Assembly: GCA_009885525.1 (NCBI GenBank)
Contig: VFKN01000074.1
Span: 1-52,770, forward strand
Source of the DNA: Anaerolineaceae bacterium
GTDB lineage: Bacteria; Chloroflexota; Anaerolineae; Anaerolineales; Villigracilaceae
Direction: 5' to 3'
Length of the DNA stretch: 52,770 nucleotides
Shown here: piece by piece, positions 41,526 through 50,396 of the stretch
How the letters are laid out: every line of letters starts with the position of its first letter
How positions within the stretch are numbered: position 1 is the stretch's first letter
Position numbers and translations under genes: made by a program
Notes under the pieces: model-generated
Seen by the model: only the letters and a program-made list of their open reading frames with translations
What the model was told of the DNA's origin: nothing
Database searches by the model: none

Positions 41526-42857
41526 ATGGAACCACTAGAACCCGATAAATGGCAATCTGCATACAGTGAAAATAACGGATATGACGACTCGATCAAGCGA
41601 TCTGGGTCGTTGCTGGTGCCTGTCATCCTGGCACTGGTTATACCGTTTTTTTATTTGATTTTTTACACATTCAAATTATTAATAACAATCCCAGCAGGGA
41701 GTAATTCCATCACACAATTTGTGATTCATATTAGCCCCAGCATTGTTGTTGCTATTTTAATGATCATCTTCCTAATCGTTGCAATTACATTCATCAAGTC
41801 AACAGCGCGTTCTTTCTTACAAATTTTTTACGATATACCAGAATCTACTGATGTAAAAACATTGGTGAGTTTGCGCATTTTTGGAAAGATACCAACCCCG
41901 CCCCCGCTTTCCAAGATAGTGAAATTCTCAATTGTGAAGGTGAAAAATGGCAAACTAGATACTACGGAAAATTGGCATACGATCATCGGTGGGCCTGTCA
42001 AGTTGCTGATCGAACCCGGGAACGCAGTGTATTTGGAACGTGGGGACGTCTTTTCACGCGTGGTGGGACAAGGTGCAGCCTTCCTGGATGTGTATGAGCG
42101 GATCAAGGTGGTTGTGAATTTGGGGCCGCACATGAATACATTTGAAACCGGCGCATGGACGAAAGATGGAATCCGCGTTGAATTAAAAGTTAAAGGCAAA
42201 TATTTTCTCGGCTCATTGGAAAGAAACATTAATAATGAAAATTTATTAATTCCATTTGATGCAGAGGCTGTCCGCAAATCGGTGGAACAAACTATCGCTA
42301 ACGGCAAGGAAGGTCATGAATGGCTGGAAGGCGCAATCGGAAAAACCAAGGGTGTATTGAATGAATATATAGCCAGTCAGGTTCTTGAAGAAATATTCAA
42401 GGAAAATAAAAGACTTTTCACAAAAGCGACCATAAACAAACTGCTGGAAGGCATTAACAAAAAACTGCAAGATTCTGGCGTTTCATTTTCAGATTTTCAG
42501 ATCACGGAAGCCAGTACGCATGATCATATTACGAAGGAAAGGCTTAATCTTTTGACCGGAGCCAGCTATAAATATAATGAGATCGTAGTGGAAGGCGAAA
42601 TCAAAGCGCACCAGATCCGTGAGCGGGAAAGAGCGCGCGCGCAAACTCAACGCAACTTGATCTACACCCTCGCCAGCGGACTTGATCGCATTGATGCAAC
42701 TAACTTCCCTGAGCCTCTATTTCTCTCCGTTGCGGCATTGTTGGATCAAAGCATAAAAGATCCAAGCGTACGCTCCATGCTTGGCAAAGAAATATTGGAA
42801 ACACTCGAAAAAACGCAGGAATCGCTCAAATTCAACCTGCAAAATCCAAGTGAGTGA
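41526..42857 (+). CDS. Membrane-anchored SPFH/band-7-like protein 2
   Basis: A 443-residue protein. Two membrane helices at about residues 30-55 and 65-90 are followed by a beta-rich domain (KLLIEPGNAVYLERGDVFSR, TKDGIRVELKVKGKYFLG) that matches the SPFH pattern. The C-terminal third is helical and charged (HQIRERERARAQTQRN). Like its neighbour it carries the VxxxG-x-G-V-V/-A-V-Y-L turn and an R/K-DGI segment. There is no clear ribosome site, so translation probably follows gene 1. The following TPR-S24-like gene overlaps it by four bases (GTGA) or is read from an ATG 3 bp downstream. Confidence 0.65.
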   Translation: MEPLEPDKWQSAYSENNGYDDSIKRSGSLLVPVILALVIPFFYLIFYTFKLLITIPAGSNSITQFVIHISPSIVVAILMIIFLIVAITFIKSTARSFLQIFYDIPESTDVKTLVSLRIFGKIPTPPPLSKIVKFSIVKVKNGKLDTTENWHTIIGGPVKLLIEPGNAVYLERGDVFSRVVGQGAAFLDVYERIKVVVNLGPHMNTFETGAWTKDGIRVELKVKGKYFLGSLERNINNENLLIPFDAEAVRKSVEQTIANGKEGHEWLEGAIGKTKGVLNEYIASQVLEEIFKENKRLFTKATINKLLEGINKKLQDSGVSFSDFQITEASTHDHITKERLNLLTGASYKYNEIVVEGEIKAHQIRERERARAQTQRNLIYTLASGLDRIDATNFPEPLFLSVAALLDQSIKDPSVRSMLGKEILETLEKTQESLKFNLQNPSE

Positions 42858-42859
42858 AT

Positions 42860-44026
42860 ATGAAAAAAGAGATTCAAGACATCCTCGACTACGTAGAACA
42901 TGGACAAGAAATCACCAACCTGCGCGAGCTGGTCAAAAGATTGGGAAAAGAAGAGCCCACCCGCCTCGACGAGGCCATTAAGCGTTTGCTCTCGCTTGTT
43001 CAGGGCGTCAACATGGAAACTCAGGAATATTTGGGGTATTACTATCTATTTCTTGGCTGCATCTATTACGAAAAAGGCGATTACGGCAGTGCAATCTTTA
43101 ACCTGCAAAGCGCGATTCCACAATTGTGGGAATCGCAACAAAACAAAGCAGTCGCTCACTGGCTGTTAAGTGTTAATTATGCTGATAATAATCAATTCAC
43201 CAAAGCACGGGGAGAATTACAGGAAGCCCTGCGCTTACTGACATCCAATAACAGAACCAGTTCATATCTGGCATACAAAAAAAGCCGGCATACATCTTCC
43301 ATTAAAGAAAAAATCGAGGCAAAGTTAAATAGCCTATTGAACAAGAGTTTATTCGATGAAACACCTCCAAACCCCAGACCTAAAAATAAATATCCCGCAC
43401 AAGAACCACCTGAATATGATGACAGCACAGCAGTACATCTTCACTTGAATATTAAGGGAACAAGTACATCAAACAGCGAAGATGAAGCCACAAAAACACC
43501 TTATAAAGAAACCCGCACAGATGAAGGGTTTTTGACCATTGAATCGATCATATACTACGATCAAAACACCGGTGCACACATGAGCGGCGAACCTGCAAAT
43601 ATAGACCTAAATATTATTGGGAATGCCGAAGTCAGAAGTATTTTCTTTGAGAATAGAGAATACACCATTCACTCTCTAAAAAAAGGCTTACGAGAACTCA
43701 AAATCCTGAAGAACAGCAAGTGGAATGCAGTAAAAGTAACAGGTCAAAGCATGAACAAAATGACCGGCAAAGTTTCTATTATGCATGATGATCTCGTGTT
43801 GTATTCCTCGCAGCAAAACGCAGAAGAGAATGATATTGTCGTTGTACAATATCCAGACCCACAAACTGGACAATATATGATTATCGTCAAAAGGTATAAA
43901 AAGGATAGGGGCGTATTAAAATCAGAGACTGATCAAATCGGTGATGAGTACCAAGAAATTGATATTAGGAAAGTTGGAGCAAAGATAATAGGCGTTGTTT
44001 ACGCGGTGGCAAAACCTCGCACCTAA
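42860..44026 (+). CDS. TPR protein with LexA/S24 signal-peptidase-like C-terminal domain
   Basis: A 388-residue cytoplasmic protein. Residues about 15-130 form helical TPR-like repeats (LGYYYLFLGCIYYEKGDYGS). A variable Lys/Pro-rich linker with a beta segment follows (HLHLNIKGTSTS). The C-terminal 130 residues look like an S24 fold: VKVTGQSMNKM supplies Ser297 and MIIVKRYKK supplies Lys344, the expected catalytic Ser-Lys dyad, followed by GAKIIGVVYAV. No helix-turn-helix is present, so it is not LexA. It lies between SPFH genes 2 and 3 in the same direction, suggesting an SPFH-controlled protease or sensor. The activity is inferred from spacing of residues only. Confidence 0.65.
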   Translation: MKKEIQDILDYVEHGQEITNLRELVKRLGKEEPTRLDEAIKRLLSLVQGVNMETQEYLGYYYLFLGCIYYEKGDYGSAIFNLQSAIPQLWESQQNKAVAHWLLSVNYADNNQFTKARGELQEALRLLTSNNRTSSYLAYKKSRHTSSIKEKIEAKLNSLLNKSLFDETPPNPRPKNKYPAQEPPEYDDSTAVHLHLNIKGTSTSNSEDEATKTPYKETRTDEGFLTIESIIYYDQNTGAHMSGEPANIDLNIIGNAEVRSIFFENREYTIHSLKKGLRELKILKNSKWNAVKVTGQSMNKMTGKVSIMHDDLVLYSSQQNAEENDIVVVQYPDPQTGQYMIIVKRYKKDRGVLKSETDQIGDEYQEIDIRKVGAKIIGVVYAVAKPRT

Positions 44027-44082
44027 AACATTATGGCTTTCCCAAAGTAGGTTGCAAAAAGGCAAAAAATATGTTTTTGGCG

Positions 44083-44150
44083 TGTCGCCCTAAGTGAAAC
44101 GAAGAGTCTCTATCTCAATGAAGAGACTCTTCTCTCCGCTCAGAGCGACA
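44083..44150. repeat. Degenerate palindromic repeat (GTGTCGCCC family)
   Basis: A diverged relative of 23419-23490: GTGTCGCCCTAAGTGAAACG opens it, GAGACTCTTCTCTCCGCTCA closes it, with GAAGAGTCTC/GAGACTCTTC as an internal stem. It lies in the 205-bp gap between the TPR-S24-like gene and SPFH gene 3. Confidence 0.65.
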
Positions 44151-44202
44151 AAATCGAACTTTGAGAAAGCCATGCCTAAAACATTTTCAACTCCCCCAAA
44201 TT

Positions 44203-44227
44203 CCCTGATTCTGCTTTAGAATCAGGG
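44203..44227 (+). promoter_or_regulatory. Hairpin covering the ribosome site of SPFH gene 3
   Basis: CCCTGATTCT (44203-44212) and AGAATCAGGG (44218-44227) pair perfectly around GCTTT. AGGG, the only Shine-Dalgarno-like stretch for the ATG at 44232, is in the right arm, so opening the stem would be needed for translation. Alternatively TAGAAT (44217-44222) is a -10 box and the transcript starts at the end of the stem. Confidence 0.5.
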
Positions 44228-44231
44228 CAAG

Positions 44232-45602
44232 ATGAAAAATTTCCTTAGCGCAACTGGCGATTTTCTACAAACCCCTCCCGGTGTGATTTTAGGGATCAAC
44301 GCAGTCTGGCATGTGATCATGTGGACGGCGGGCATTCCCATCAATTGGATCATCAGCATTGTTTTGATCGGCATTGAGTTGGGGGCTGCCACCTTTCTCC
44401 TTGACCGATTAACTTATTTCTATTCGCAATTTGTCCTGCCGATTCAAAACCCAAAACACAGGCAGGAGATTTATAACCGCGTAAAAATATTCGAAACGGG
44501 CCAGCGCGGACCTGCGTTCTTCGTGAAAAATGGAAAGGTTATCATGCACGAGGGGGAGGATAAAAAACGCGGGCCGGGGCTCATCGTATTGGATACCGCC
44601 AGCGCACTCGTGCTGCGTACCGATTCCGAGATCAAAGATACAGCGGGGCCCGGCATCAAATTTATTAAACCCAATGAATACGTCGCGGGCAGTGTCGACC
44701 TGCGCGCACAACTGCAATTCATCGGCCCGCTGCCTGAGGATTCTTTCGACAGCGATGCATCCGATGAACTCATGCGCCAGGAAGCCACCAGCGGATTAAC
44801 CCGCGACGGTTTTACCGTAGCGCCAAACATCAGCATCAAATTCAGCATTAAGAAGCCGCTCAATAAAAATACCCCCACAGAAAGCGGCGTATATTCAGGT
44901 TACGGTTATGATGAAAACGCCGTTAGGAATGCCATTACACGTGAAGTCATACACCTTGACGCGCAAGGCAAACCGGTACGCATGGAGTGGAACCAGCTGC
45001 CCGCGCATTTGGTGGTTAATTTATGGCGTGAATATATTCGCAAATTCAAATTATCCGATCTTTTCGCGATGGGCACGCAAGAGAATGGACTGCAAACCAT
45101 TGAGAACATGATCAATCAACGGGTGAAAAAAGCCGAAGTCATCGAACTCGACGATACAGGCCTGCGCTCCAACAGCATGCAGACAAGTTTGGAATTCCAG
45201 CAACTACAGGCGCGCGGACTTGAAATTACGGAAGTACATATCAATAACATCCTTTTTGACAATACGCTTGAAGACAAGATCGTTGACCAATGGCGCGCAG
45301 ACTGGCAAACCAACGCTCAAAATGAAGAAAGGCAATTAAAGGAAATCGAATCCCTGATAGATGCCTTTGCGCGTGAAGACGCCAGTAAAAAATTTGCGAG
45401 CACATCCACTTCACAATATGCCAGCAAAGTTCCCAACTCGCGGGATCCCTTCGTTGGACTGCAATTGCTGATCAAACCCATCAAGGAAGAACTGGTAAGC
45501 GGAAACTACGAGCACAGCGAAGTAGGAGAAACTCTGCGGAAACTCGAGAGCGTGTGGAAATGGGTATTGGATAACAGCGGCGACAGCGAGGATAAGCCAT
45601 GA
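44232..45602 (+). CDS. Membrane-anchored SPFH/band-7-like protein 3
   Basis: A 456-residue protein with two hydrophobic segments in the first 60 residues (GVILGINAVWHVIMWTAGIP, then WIISIVLIGIELGAATFLL), a beta-rich SPFH-type core with the turn GPGLIVLDTASALVLRTD, a second strand set ending RDGFTVAPNISIKFSI, and a helical end. It is more distantly related to proteins 1 and 2 than to protein 4. Its stop overlaps gene 4 as ATGA. A hairpin occludes its start region. Confidence 0.65.
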   Translation: MKNFLSATGDFLQTPPGVILGINAVWHVIMWTAGIPINWIISIVLIGIELGAATFLLDRLTYFYSQFVLPIQNPKHRQEIYNRVKIFETGQRGPAFFVKNGKVIMHEGEDKKRGPGLIVLDTASALVLRTDSEIKDTAGPGIKFIKPNEYVAGSVDLRAQLQFIGPLPEDSFDSDASDELMRQEATSGLTRDGFTVAPNISIKFSIKKPLNKNTPTESGVYSGYGYDENAVRNAITREVIHLDAQGKPVRMEWNQLPAHLVVNLWREYIRKFKLSDLFAMGTQENGLQTIENMINQRVKKAEVIELDDTGLRSNSMQTSLEFQQLQARGLEITEVHINNILFDNTLEDKIVDQWRADWQTNAQNEERQLKEIESLIDAFAREDASKKFASTSTSQYASKVPNSRDPFVGLQLLIKPIKEELVSGNYEHSEVGETLRKLESVWKWVLDNSGDSEDKP

Positions 45603-47158
45603 AGACGCCTAAACGAAAAGAGGATATCAACGAAATTCTCTTCGGGCTATCCGATGCAAGCACCAATTCCCGCAACATCTGGCGGACCAGGCTGACGTTT
45701 GCCGTCTGCCTGATACTCAGCGGAATCAGCATGGCCTTCACCATCATTGGCGGCGTGGAAGACAGGGCGTCGCGGCTGGTCGTCATCGCGGTAAGTTTAA
45801 TGAAATATTTTCCCATCCTGTGGGTGGTTAACAATGTAGCGCAGAAGAAAGCGGCAAATTACCTAAGTGACATTTTTGAAATTGATGACAATGAAGCCGC
45901 GCTGGCTTTCATTGAAGATGTGGCGTTCAGTAATAGCGGCAGTAAGAAAAATATGGCAACAGTCAAAGACGGCAATATCTCTGAAGCCGATGAACAATCC
46001 CCGGTCATCCTGATCGGCGGCCCCGGCTTGGTCAAAGTAGGACTGGATTATCTAGTCGTATTTGAAGACGTCAATGGCCGCCCAAATATATTCCATTCGC
46101 GTGACAAACCATGGAATGTCGGCAAGTATGAGCGCATCCGCGAAATCGGCGACCAGGAATACGCGATCATCAATCTGCGCGACCAATTCATCAGCGGCAT
46201 TTCCATCAAGTCGCGCACAAAAGACGGCATTCCGATCGAAGCACAGGATATCAAAATTATCTTCAGCATCCTGCGCAGACAACAAAAGGATGATTCCATC
46301 AAAGACGCTGCGCAGCTCTATGACCCGGAAGCTGTCAAAGCGCTTGTGTACGGTCAAACGATGATCACATCAGATACTTCCCAAACTTTTGGCGCGAGCT
46401 TCCCATGGGACAGCGCTGTGATCCCTTTGATCATCGAGGAAATCGAAAACCTTATCACAACGCGCCCGCTCAATGAGATATTGGCAAACATCGGTCAAAA
46501 AGAAGTGGAAGCGAAAGCCAAAACCGACCAATCCATTGAGACCATTAAAATCGAGATCACCGGGCAGCAAAGGCCGGTATCGCGGATACCTGAAAAAACC
46601 GGAAACACGCCTGCCTTTGAATCACGCTCAATCATCACCGCGCGCTTTTACGAATCTGAATTCGTAAAAAAAGCGGCGCACGCAGGCATCCACCTGCAAT
46701 GGATAGATATCGGCACATGGAAACTCCCGTCGGATAAGATTCTGGAAAAACACAAAAACGCCTGGGACAAGTCGCGGGAAAATGCTGCGAACAAAATGAA
46801 GTTCGAAAAGACAAAAAGCAAAAAGGCGCAGAAGGAATTTATGCAGCTGGTTGACGAGACGATCATCAAAAGATATGAAAAAGCAATGGGAGCAATAGGA
46901 ACGAACCAAGAAGAAGACGAAAAAGAAACCGATGCAGAGCATTACATGGAAGTTTCTGCCGCACGTAGAGCAAGACTCGAAGAGGTAGAAAAACACCCGG
47001 AAATCCTTGCTCTCGAAATACTTAAAGCCATCCGCAAAGAACTGTCGGCAGCCAACAAAAACTTGACGCCCAATGAAAACAAAGGCATAACCGAAGCAGT
47101 AGAAAACGCCCTGCAACACATCAGCACGCTTACCTTGCATTACATTGGATCCAAATAA
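45599..47158 (+). CDS. Membrane-anchored SPFH/band-7-like protein 4
   Basis: A 519-residue protein. Two hydrophobic segments near residues 30-50 and 58-78 precede an SPFH-type core (VILIGGPGLVKVGLDYLVVF, SIKSRTKDGIPIEAQDIKII). After it comes a long charged, probably coiled-coil region (about residues 370-470, rich in Lys, Glu and Ala) that resembles the flotillin stalk. It overlaps gene 3 by four bases. Its C-terminus ends near psuG, which begins 6 bp later, so psuG may share the transcript. No catalytic motif was found in any of the four SPFH proteins. Confidence 0.65.
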   Translation: MKTPKRKEDINEILFGLSDASTNSRNIWRTRLTFAVCLILSGISMAFTIIGGVEDRASRLVVIAVSLMKYFPILWVVNNVAQKKAANYLSDIFEIDDNEAALAFIEDVAFSNSGSKKNMATVKDGNISEADEQSPVILIGGPGLVKVGLDYLVVFEDVNGRPNIFHSRDKPWNVGKYERIREIGDQEYAIINLRDQFISGISIKSRTKDGIPIEAQDIKIIFSILRRQQKDDSIKDAAQLYDPEAVKALVYGQTMITSDTSQTFGASFPWDSAVIPLIIEEIENLITTRPLNEILANIGQKEVEAKAKTDQSIETIKIEITGQQRPVSRIPEKTGNTPAFESRSIITARFYESEFVKKAAHAGIHLQWIDIGTWKLPSDKILEKHKNAWDKSRENAANKMKFEKTKSKKAQKEFMQLVDETIIKRYEKAMGAIGTNQEEDEKETDAEHYMEVSAARRARLEEVEKHPEILALEILKAIRKELSAANKNLTPNENKGITEAVENALQHISTLTLHYIGSK

Positions 47159-47164
47159 ATAATA

Positions 47165-48091
47165 ATGAAAAACGCAAACATCACGCTCACCTCCGAGATC
47201 ACACACGCGCTCAATCTTAACACGCCGCTTGTCGCGCTTGAATCCACCGTCATCACACACGGACTTCCGCGCCCGCAGAATTTACAGCTGGCGCGGGATA
47301 TGGAAAAACAAATCCGCGATGCGGGCGCGACTCCTGCCACGATTGCATTGCTGGAAGGAAATATCCGCGTTGGACTCTCAGACGCGGAACTGGTACAGCT
47401 CGCGGATTCAACCTCCACCCTAAAAGTGAGTCACCGCGACTTCGCCACCGCCATCGTCAAAAAAATGGATGGCGGCACAACCGTGGCAGGCACAATGTTC
47501 GCCGCGCATCAGGTCGGGATGCAAGTATTCGCAACAGGCGGAATCGGCGGCGTGCACAAAGAATCCGCGTTTGATATTTCCACCGATCTGCGCGCGCTCG
47601 CCGAGATTCCCATGATCGTGGTATGCGCGGGTGCGAAAGCAATCCTTGACTTGCCCGCGACTTTGGAATATCTCGAAACGATGGGCGTGCCCGTGGTTGG
47701 TTATCAAACCGATGAATTCCCCGCCTTCTATTCCCGCGAAAGCGGATTGAAAGTCAGCGCGCGATTAGACTCTCCCAAAGAGATCGCGGACTTCGCCCAC
47801 GCCCACTGGAATTTCGGCATGCGCAGCGCGATCCTCGTCACCAATCCCATCCCCGCAGCGGATGCAATCTCCGCCGCTGAAATGCAGCCGATGATCGATA
47901 TCGCATCCGCCGAAGCGATTGCAAAAGGAATCCACGGACAGGCGTTGACGCCGTTCCTGCTCGGGCGCATCAGCGAATTGACACAAGGGAAATCATTGAA
48001 GGCAAATCTCAGTTTGTTATTGAACAATGCCCACCTCGCCGCGCTGATCGCCGGGGAGATGAGCAAAAAACAACACATGAAAATGATCTAA
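47165..48091 (+). CDS. psuG: Pseudouridine-5'-phosphate glycosidase
   Basis: A 308-residue enzyme of the IndA/PsuG family that splits pseudouridine 5'-phosphate to uracil and ribose 5-phosphate, using a metal and a lysine. Landmarks are ALESTVITHGLPRP near the N-terminus, KVSHRDFA, GGTTVAGTM and the HKESAFDISTDL segment. Length is normal. Start has only a weak ribosome site. The usual partner kinase (psuK) is not adjacent. The next gene overlaps by one base (TAATG). Confidence 0.93.
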   Translation: MKNANITLTSEITHALNLNTPLVALESTVITHGLPRPQNLQLARDMEKQIRDAGATPATIALLEGNIRVGLSDAELVQLADSTSTLKVSHRDFATAIVKKMDGGTTVAGTMFAAHQVGMQVFATGGIGGVHKESAFDISTDLRALAEIPMIVVCAGAKAILDLPATLEYLETMGVPVVGYQTDEFPAFYSRESGLKVSARLDSPKEIADFAHAHWNFGMRSAILVTNPIPAADAISAAEMQPMIDIASAEAIAKGIHGQALTPFLLGRISELTQGKSLKANLSLLLNNAHLAALIAGEMSKKQHMKMI

Positions 48092-48516
48092 TGAAAAACG
48101 AATTTTCACTTACCTGTACATTCCCCACCAAAGCAGAAAATATTTATAAAGCGTGGCTCGCTGAAAAAGGACACACGGATATGACAGGCAGCCCCGCAAA
48201 AGTGAACGGCGTTATAAACGGCGAATTCACCGCATGGGATGGTTATATCTGGGGAACTTTTTTGGAATTGGAAGAGAATAAAAGAATCCTGCAAGCCTGG
48301 CATACAAGTGAATTTCCTGAAAATGCGGAAGATTCAATTGTGGAAATTCTGCTTGAAGAGATTGCTTCGACGGAAAATCACCGTCTCGCAATGACATATA
48401 AAACTATATTAACACTCATCCACACGAATATTCCCGAAGGTCAAGTGGATAGTTACAAGCAAGGCTGGGAGGATTTTTACTTCAAGCCGATGAAAGCATA
48501 TTTTGAGGGAAAGTAG
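48091..48516 (+). CDS. SRPBCC (AHSA1-like) domain protein
   Basis: A 141-residue protein of the START/SRPBCC helix-grip fold, similar to the activator-of-Hsp90-like group. The opening strand (MKNEFSLTCTFPTKAENIYKAW) and the ILQAWHTSEFPENAEDSIVE segment, where the W-x-x-x-x-F-P-E motif occurs, are typical. The C-terminus is the long helix SYKQGWEDFYFKPMKAYF. These proteins bind hydrophobic ligands in a cavity; a specific ligand cannot be predicted. It is coupled to psuG by a one-base overlap. Confidence 0.85.
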   Translation: MKNEFSLTCTFPTKAENIYKAWLAEKGHTDMTGSPAKVNGVINGEFTAWDGYIWGTFLELEENKRILQAWHTSEFPENAEDSIVEILLEEIASTENHRLAMTYKTILTLIHTNIPEGQVDSYKQGWEDFYFKPMKAYFEGK

Positions 48517-48564
48517 ACAGGGTAAATAAGTATACAAGATGCAGCCAGCATTGTAACTGCTGGC

Positions 48565-48694
48565 GTGTGCACGCAAAGGTTGTCATTAACCTATGCTCCA
48601 GCCGCCGTCCTCGGCGGCGGTTTGCGAGGAAACCCTGCGCCGGGAACGGCGCAGAGAGCAACCTCGGCCTGATATGTTTTGCGTGCACACCTGC
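48565..48694. repeat. Structured repeat, copy 2 with extended outer stem
   Basis: Copy 2 of the 26312-26419 element (core 48573-48682, 110 bp). Here GTGTGCACGCAAA and TTTTGCGTGCACAC form an additional perfect 13-bp outer stem, so the element could fold as a three-way junction with the two GC hairpins. It lies in the 210-bp gap between two co-directional genes. No coding potential. Confidence 0.8.
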
Positions 48695-48714
48695 TGGCTG
48701 TCTTGACCCAATGA

Positions 48715-48720
48715 TAAAAT
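48715..48720 (+). promoter_or_regulatory. Candidate -10 box directly before the GT-C-like gene
   Basis: TAAAAT ends 6 bases before the ATG at 48727, the same spacing as at the LuxR regulator. There is no Shine-Dalgarno sequence, so the transcript may be leaderless. No convincing -35 was found. Confidence 0.35.
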
Positions 48721-48726
48721 ACCTTT

Positions 48727-50364
48727 ATGAAATTCAATTGGAAATCATCAACGGGCATCGTCAGTGGAGCAAGTCTTGCGCTGCTCATGCTCTTTGCAAA
48801 TCAACTTGGCTTGGATAATAATCCAACATGGGGCACAAAGCGCTACGTTATCTTTTTTGCGGGGATTTTTATTCTTGGCATCTCTTTGCTTTACCGCGAA
48901 AATAATTTCATCGGTCGAACATTCAACACCTATAACGGTCAGCTGTATCTTGGCGTGGGTATTCTAAGCGGCGCAATCCTTATTTTTTATGTCTGGTGCG
49001 TCACCATCGGGCTGTGGACGCAATGGCCTTACGAGACACATTATTATGATTTGCAAGCGACCGCATTCCGTCACGGACAGATCGCACTGGAAGTTCAGCC
49101 CGACCCCAAATTGCTTGCGCTCAAAGGCTTTGATCTCTACGAACCGTCGAACCGCGAAGGAATGTCCATCTTATGGGATGCGACACTTTATAAAGGAAAA
49201 TATTATCTTTACTGGGGACCCGCGCCCGCGCTTGTCCTCGCTGTTGTGAAATTATTTTATACAAAAGAAGTGGGCGATAATGTTCTGACCTTTACCTTTC
49301 TTTCAGGCACATTTATCCTGCTAACCTTAATCATCTTTGAGTTATGGAAAAAGCATTACCCTGAAATTCCGCGCTGGGCGATCTTATTAGGAATCTCATT
49401 CGCTGGACTGGTCAACCCGATGCCTTATATTTTGTTCGAGCCGCGCATTTATGAAGCGGCGATCATCGGCGCGCAATTCTTTTTGATGTTTGGAATCTAT
49501 TGGTTGATCACCGCATTCGATCGTCCATCAGCGCTGAGATTTGCGCTAGCTGGGACATTCCTTGTGTTTGCGGTTGGCTCGCGCACCACATTGATTCCCT
49601 CGGTTGGATTCCTCGCGCTGATTACCTTGATCTGGGCGATCAAAACGCAGCACAAAAATGCTGTGAAATTCATCGCTGCCATTGCGCTGCCGCTGACGAT
49701 CGGCGCAATCAGTTATGCGGCATACAATTACGCGCGTTTTGACTCGTTCACCGAATTCGGGCTGCGCTATCAACTGACCAGTTATAACCTTTACAATGAT
49801 CTGGGGAAAACATTTTCGCTTGCCTACATTCCACCCAATTTATTCAAAACTCTCTTCAACCCTTTTGAGATACGCGATATATTTCCCTACATTTTTCCCA
49901 CCCGCTGGGCGGGACCGTCGTGGCTAAAGGGAAATTATTCCGACTTCTATTTATTATTCGCAGAAAGCATCACGGGAATTTTTATCGGCAGCCCGTTTAT
50001 GCTTTTTGCCTTTCTCGCAGGGTTGAATAAAAATATCCGCTGGACCACCTCCGCGCTGATAGGTTCTGCGCTGTTGAGTTTTTTCACGTTACAAATATTT
50101 TTCTTCACCACCATGCGCTACCTGCTCGATTTGATTCCCACACTGACCATTCTCGCCATCATCGGTTTCTGGCAGGGACTTGACTTGCTCAAGTCGCGTC
50201 CTATTGCAAGATTTTCTTTTGCGGCGTTCGGTGTTCTTTTATGCGCTTATGGATTTGTAGTCAGTTTCGCGCTTTCGCTCTCCGCACATTTTGAAGCGCT
50301 CAGGGGCGTCAACCCGGAATTGCTTAAACAATTGACGTGGCTGTTCAAAGGGCTGTTGAAATAA
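48727..50364 (+). CDS. Polytopic membrane protein, GT-C glycosyltransferase-like
   Basis: A 545-residue integral membrane protein with about 12 hydrophobic segments. A large extracytoplasmic loop after the third segment (YYDLQATAFRHGQIALEVQP, then LLALKGFDLYEPSNREGMSI) contains acidic and His residues of the kind found in GT-C glycosyltransferases. No single diagnostic motif was recognised, so the enzyme class is inferred from topology only. Transfer of a lipid-linked sugar to a cell-envelope target is the likely type of role. It stands alone between the repeat and the decayed region. Confidence 0.55.
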   Translation: MKFNWKSSTGIVSGASLALLMLFANQLGLDNNPTWGTKRYVIFFAGIFILGISLLYRENNFIGRTFNTYNGQLYLGVGILSGAILIFYVWCVTIGLWTQWPYETHYYDLQATAFRHGQIALEVQPDPKLLALKGFDLYEPSNREGMSILWDATLYKGKYYLYWGPAPALVLAVVKLFYTKEVGDNVLTFTFLSGTFILLTLIIFELWKKHYPEIPRWAILLGISFAGLVNPMPYILFEPRIYEAAIIGAQFFLMFGIYWLITAFDRPSALRFALAGTFLVFAVGSRTTLIPSVGFLALITLIWAIKTQHKNAVKFIAAIALPLTIGAISYAAYNYARFDSFTEFGLRYQLTSYNLYNDLGKTFSLAYIPPNLFKTLFNPFEIRDIFPYIFPTRWAGPSWLKGNYSDFYLLFAESITGIFIGSPFMLFAFLAGLNKNIRWTTSALIGSALLSFFTLQIFFFTTMRYLLDLIPTLTILAIIGFWQGLDLLKSRPIARFSFAAFGVLLCAYGFVVSFALSLSAHFEALRGVNPELLKQLTWLFKGLLK

Positions 50365-50366
50365 AA

Positions 50367-50392
50367 ACTCCAAAGTCTGGAGACTTTAGAGT
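50367..50392 (-). terminator. Palindrome with minus-strand T-run
   Basis: ACTCCAAAGTCT and AGACTTTAGAGT pair with one mismatch around GG; on the minus strand five T follow, so it terminates the remnant gene on that strand. On the plus strand it closes the membrane-protein gene without a clear U-tract. Confidence 0.55.
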
Positions 50393-50396
50393 CCAT

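Noticed and set aside
48565..48694. Structured repeat as a tRNA-like gene
   Set aside because: Length and stem pattern do not match a tRNA cloverleaf; no T-loop or acceptor sequence.
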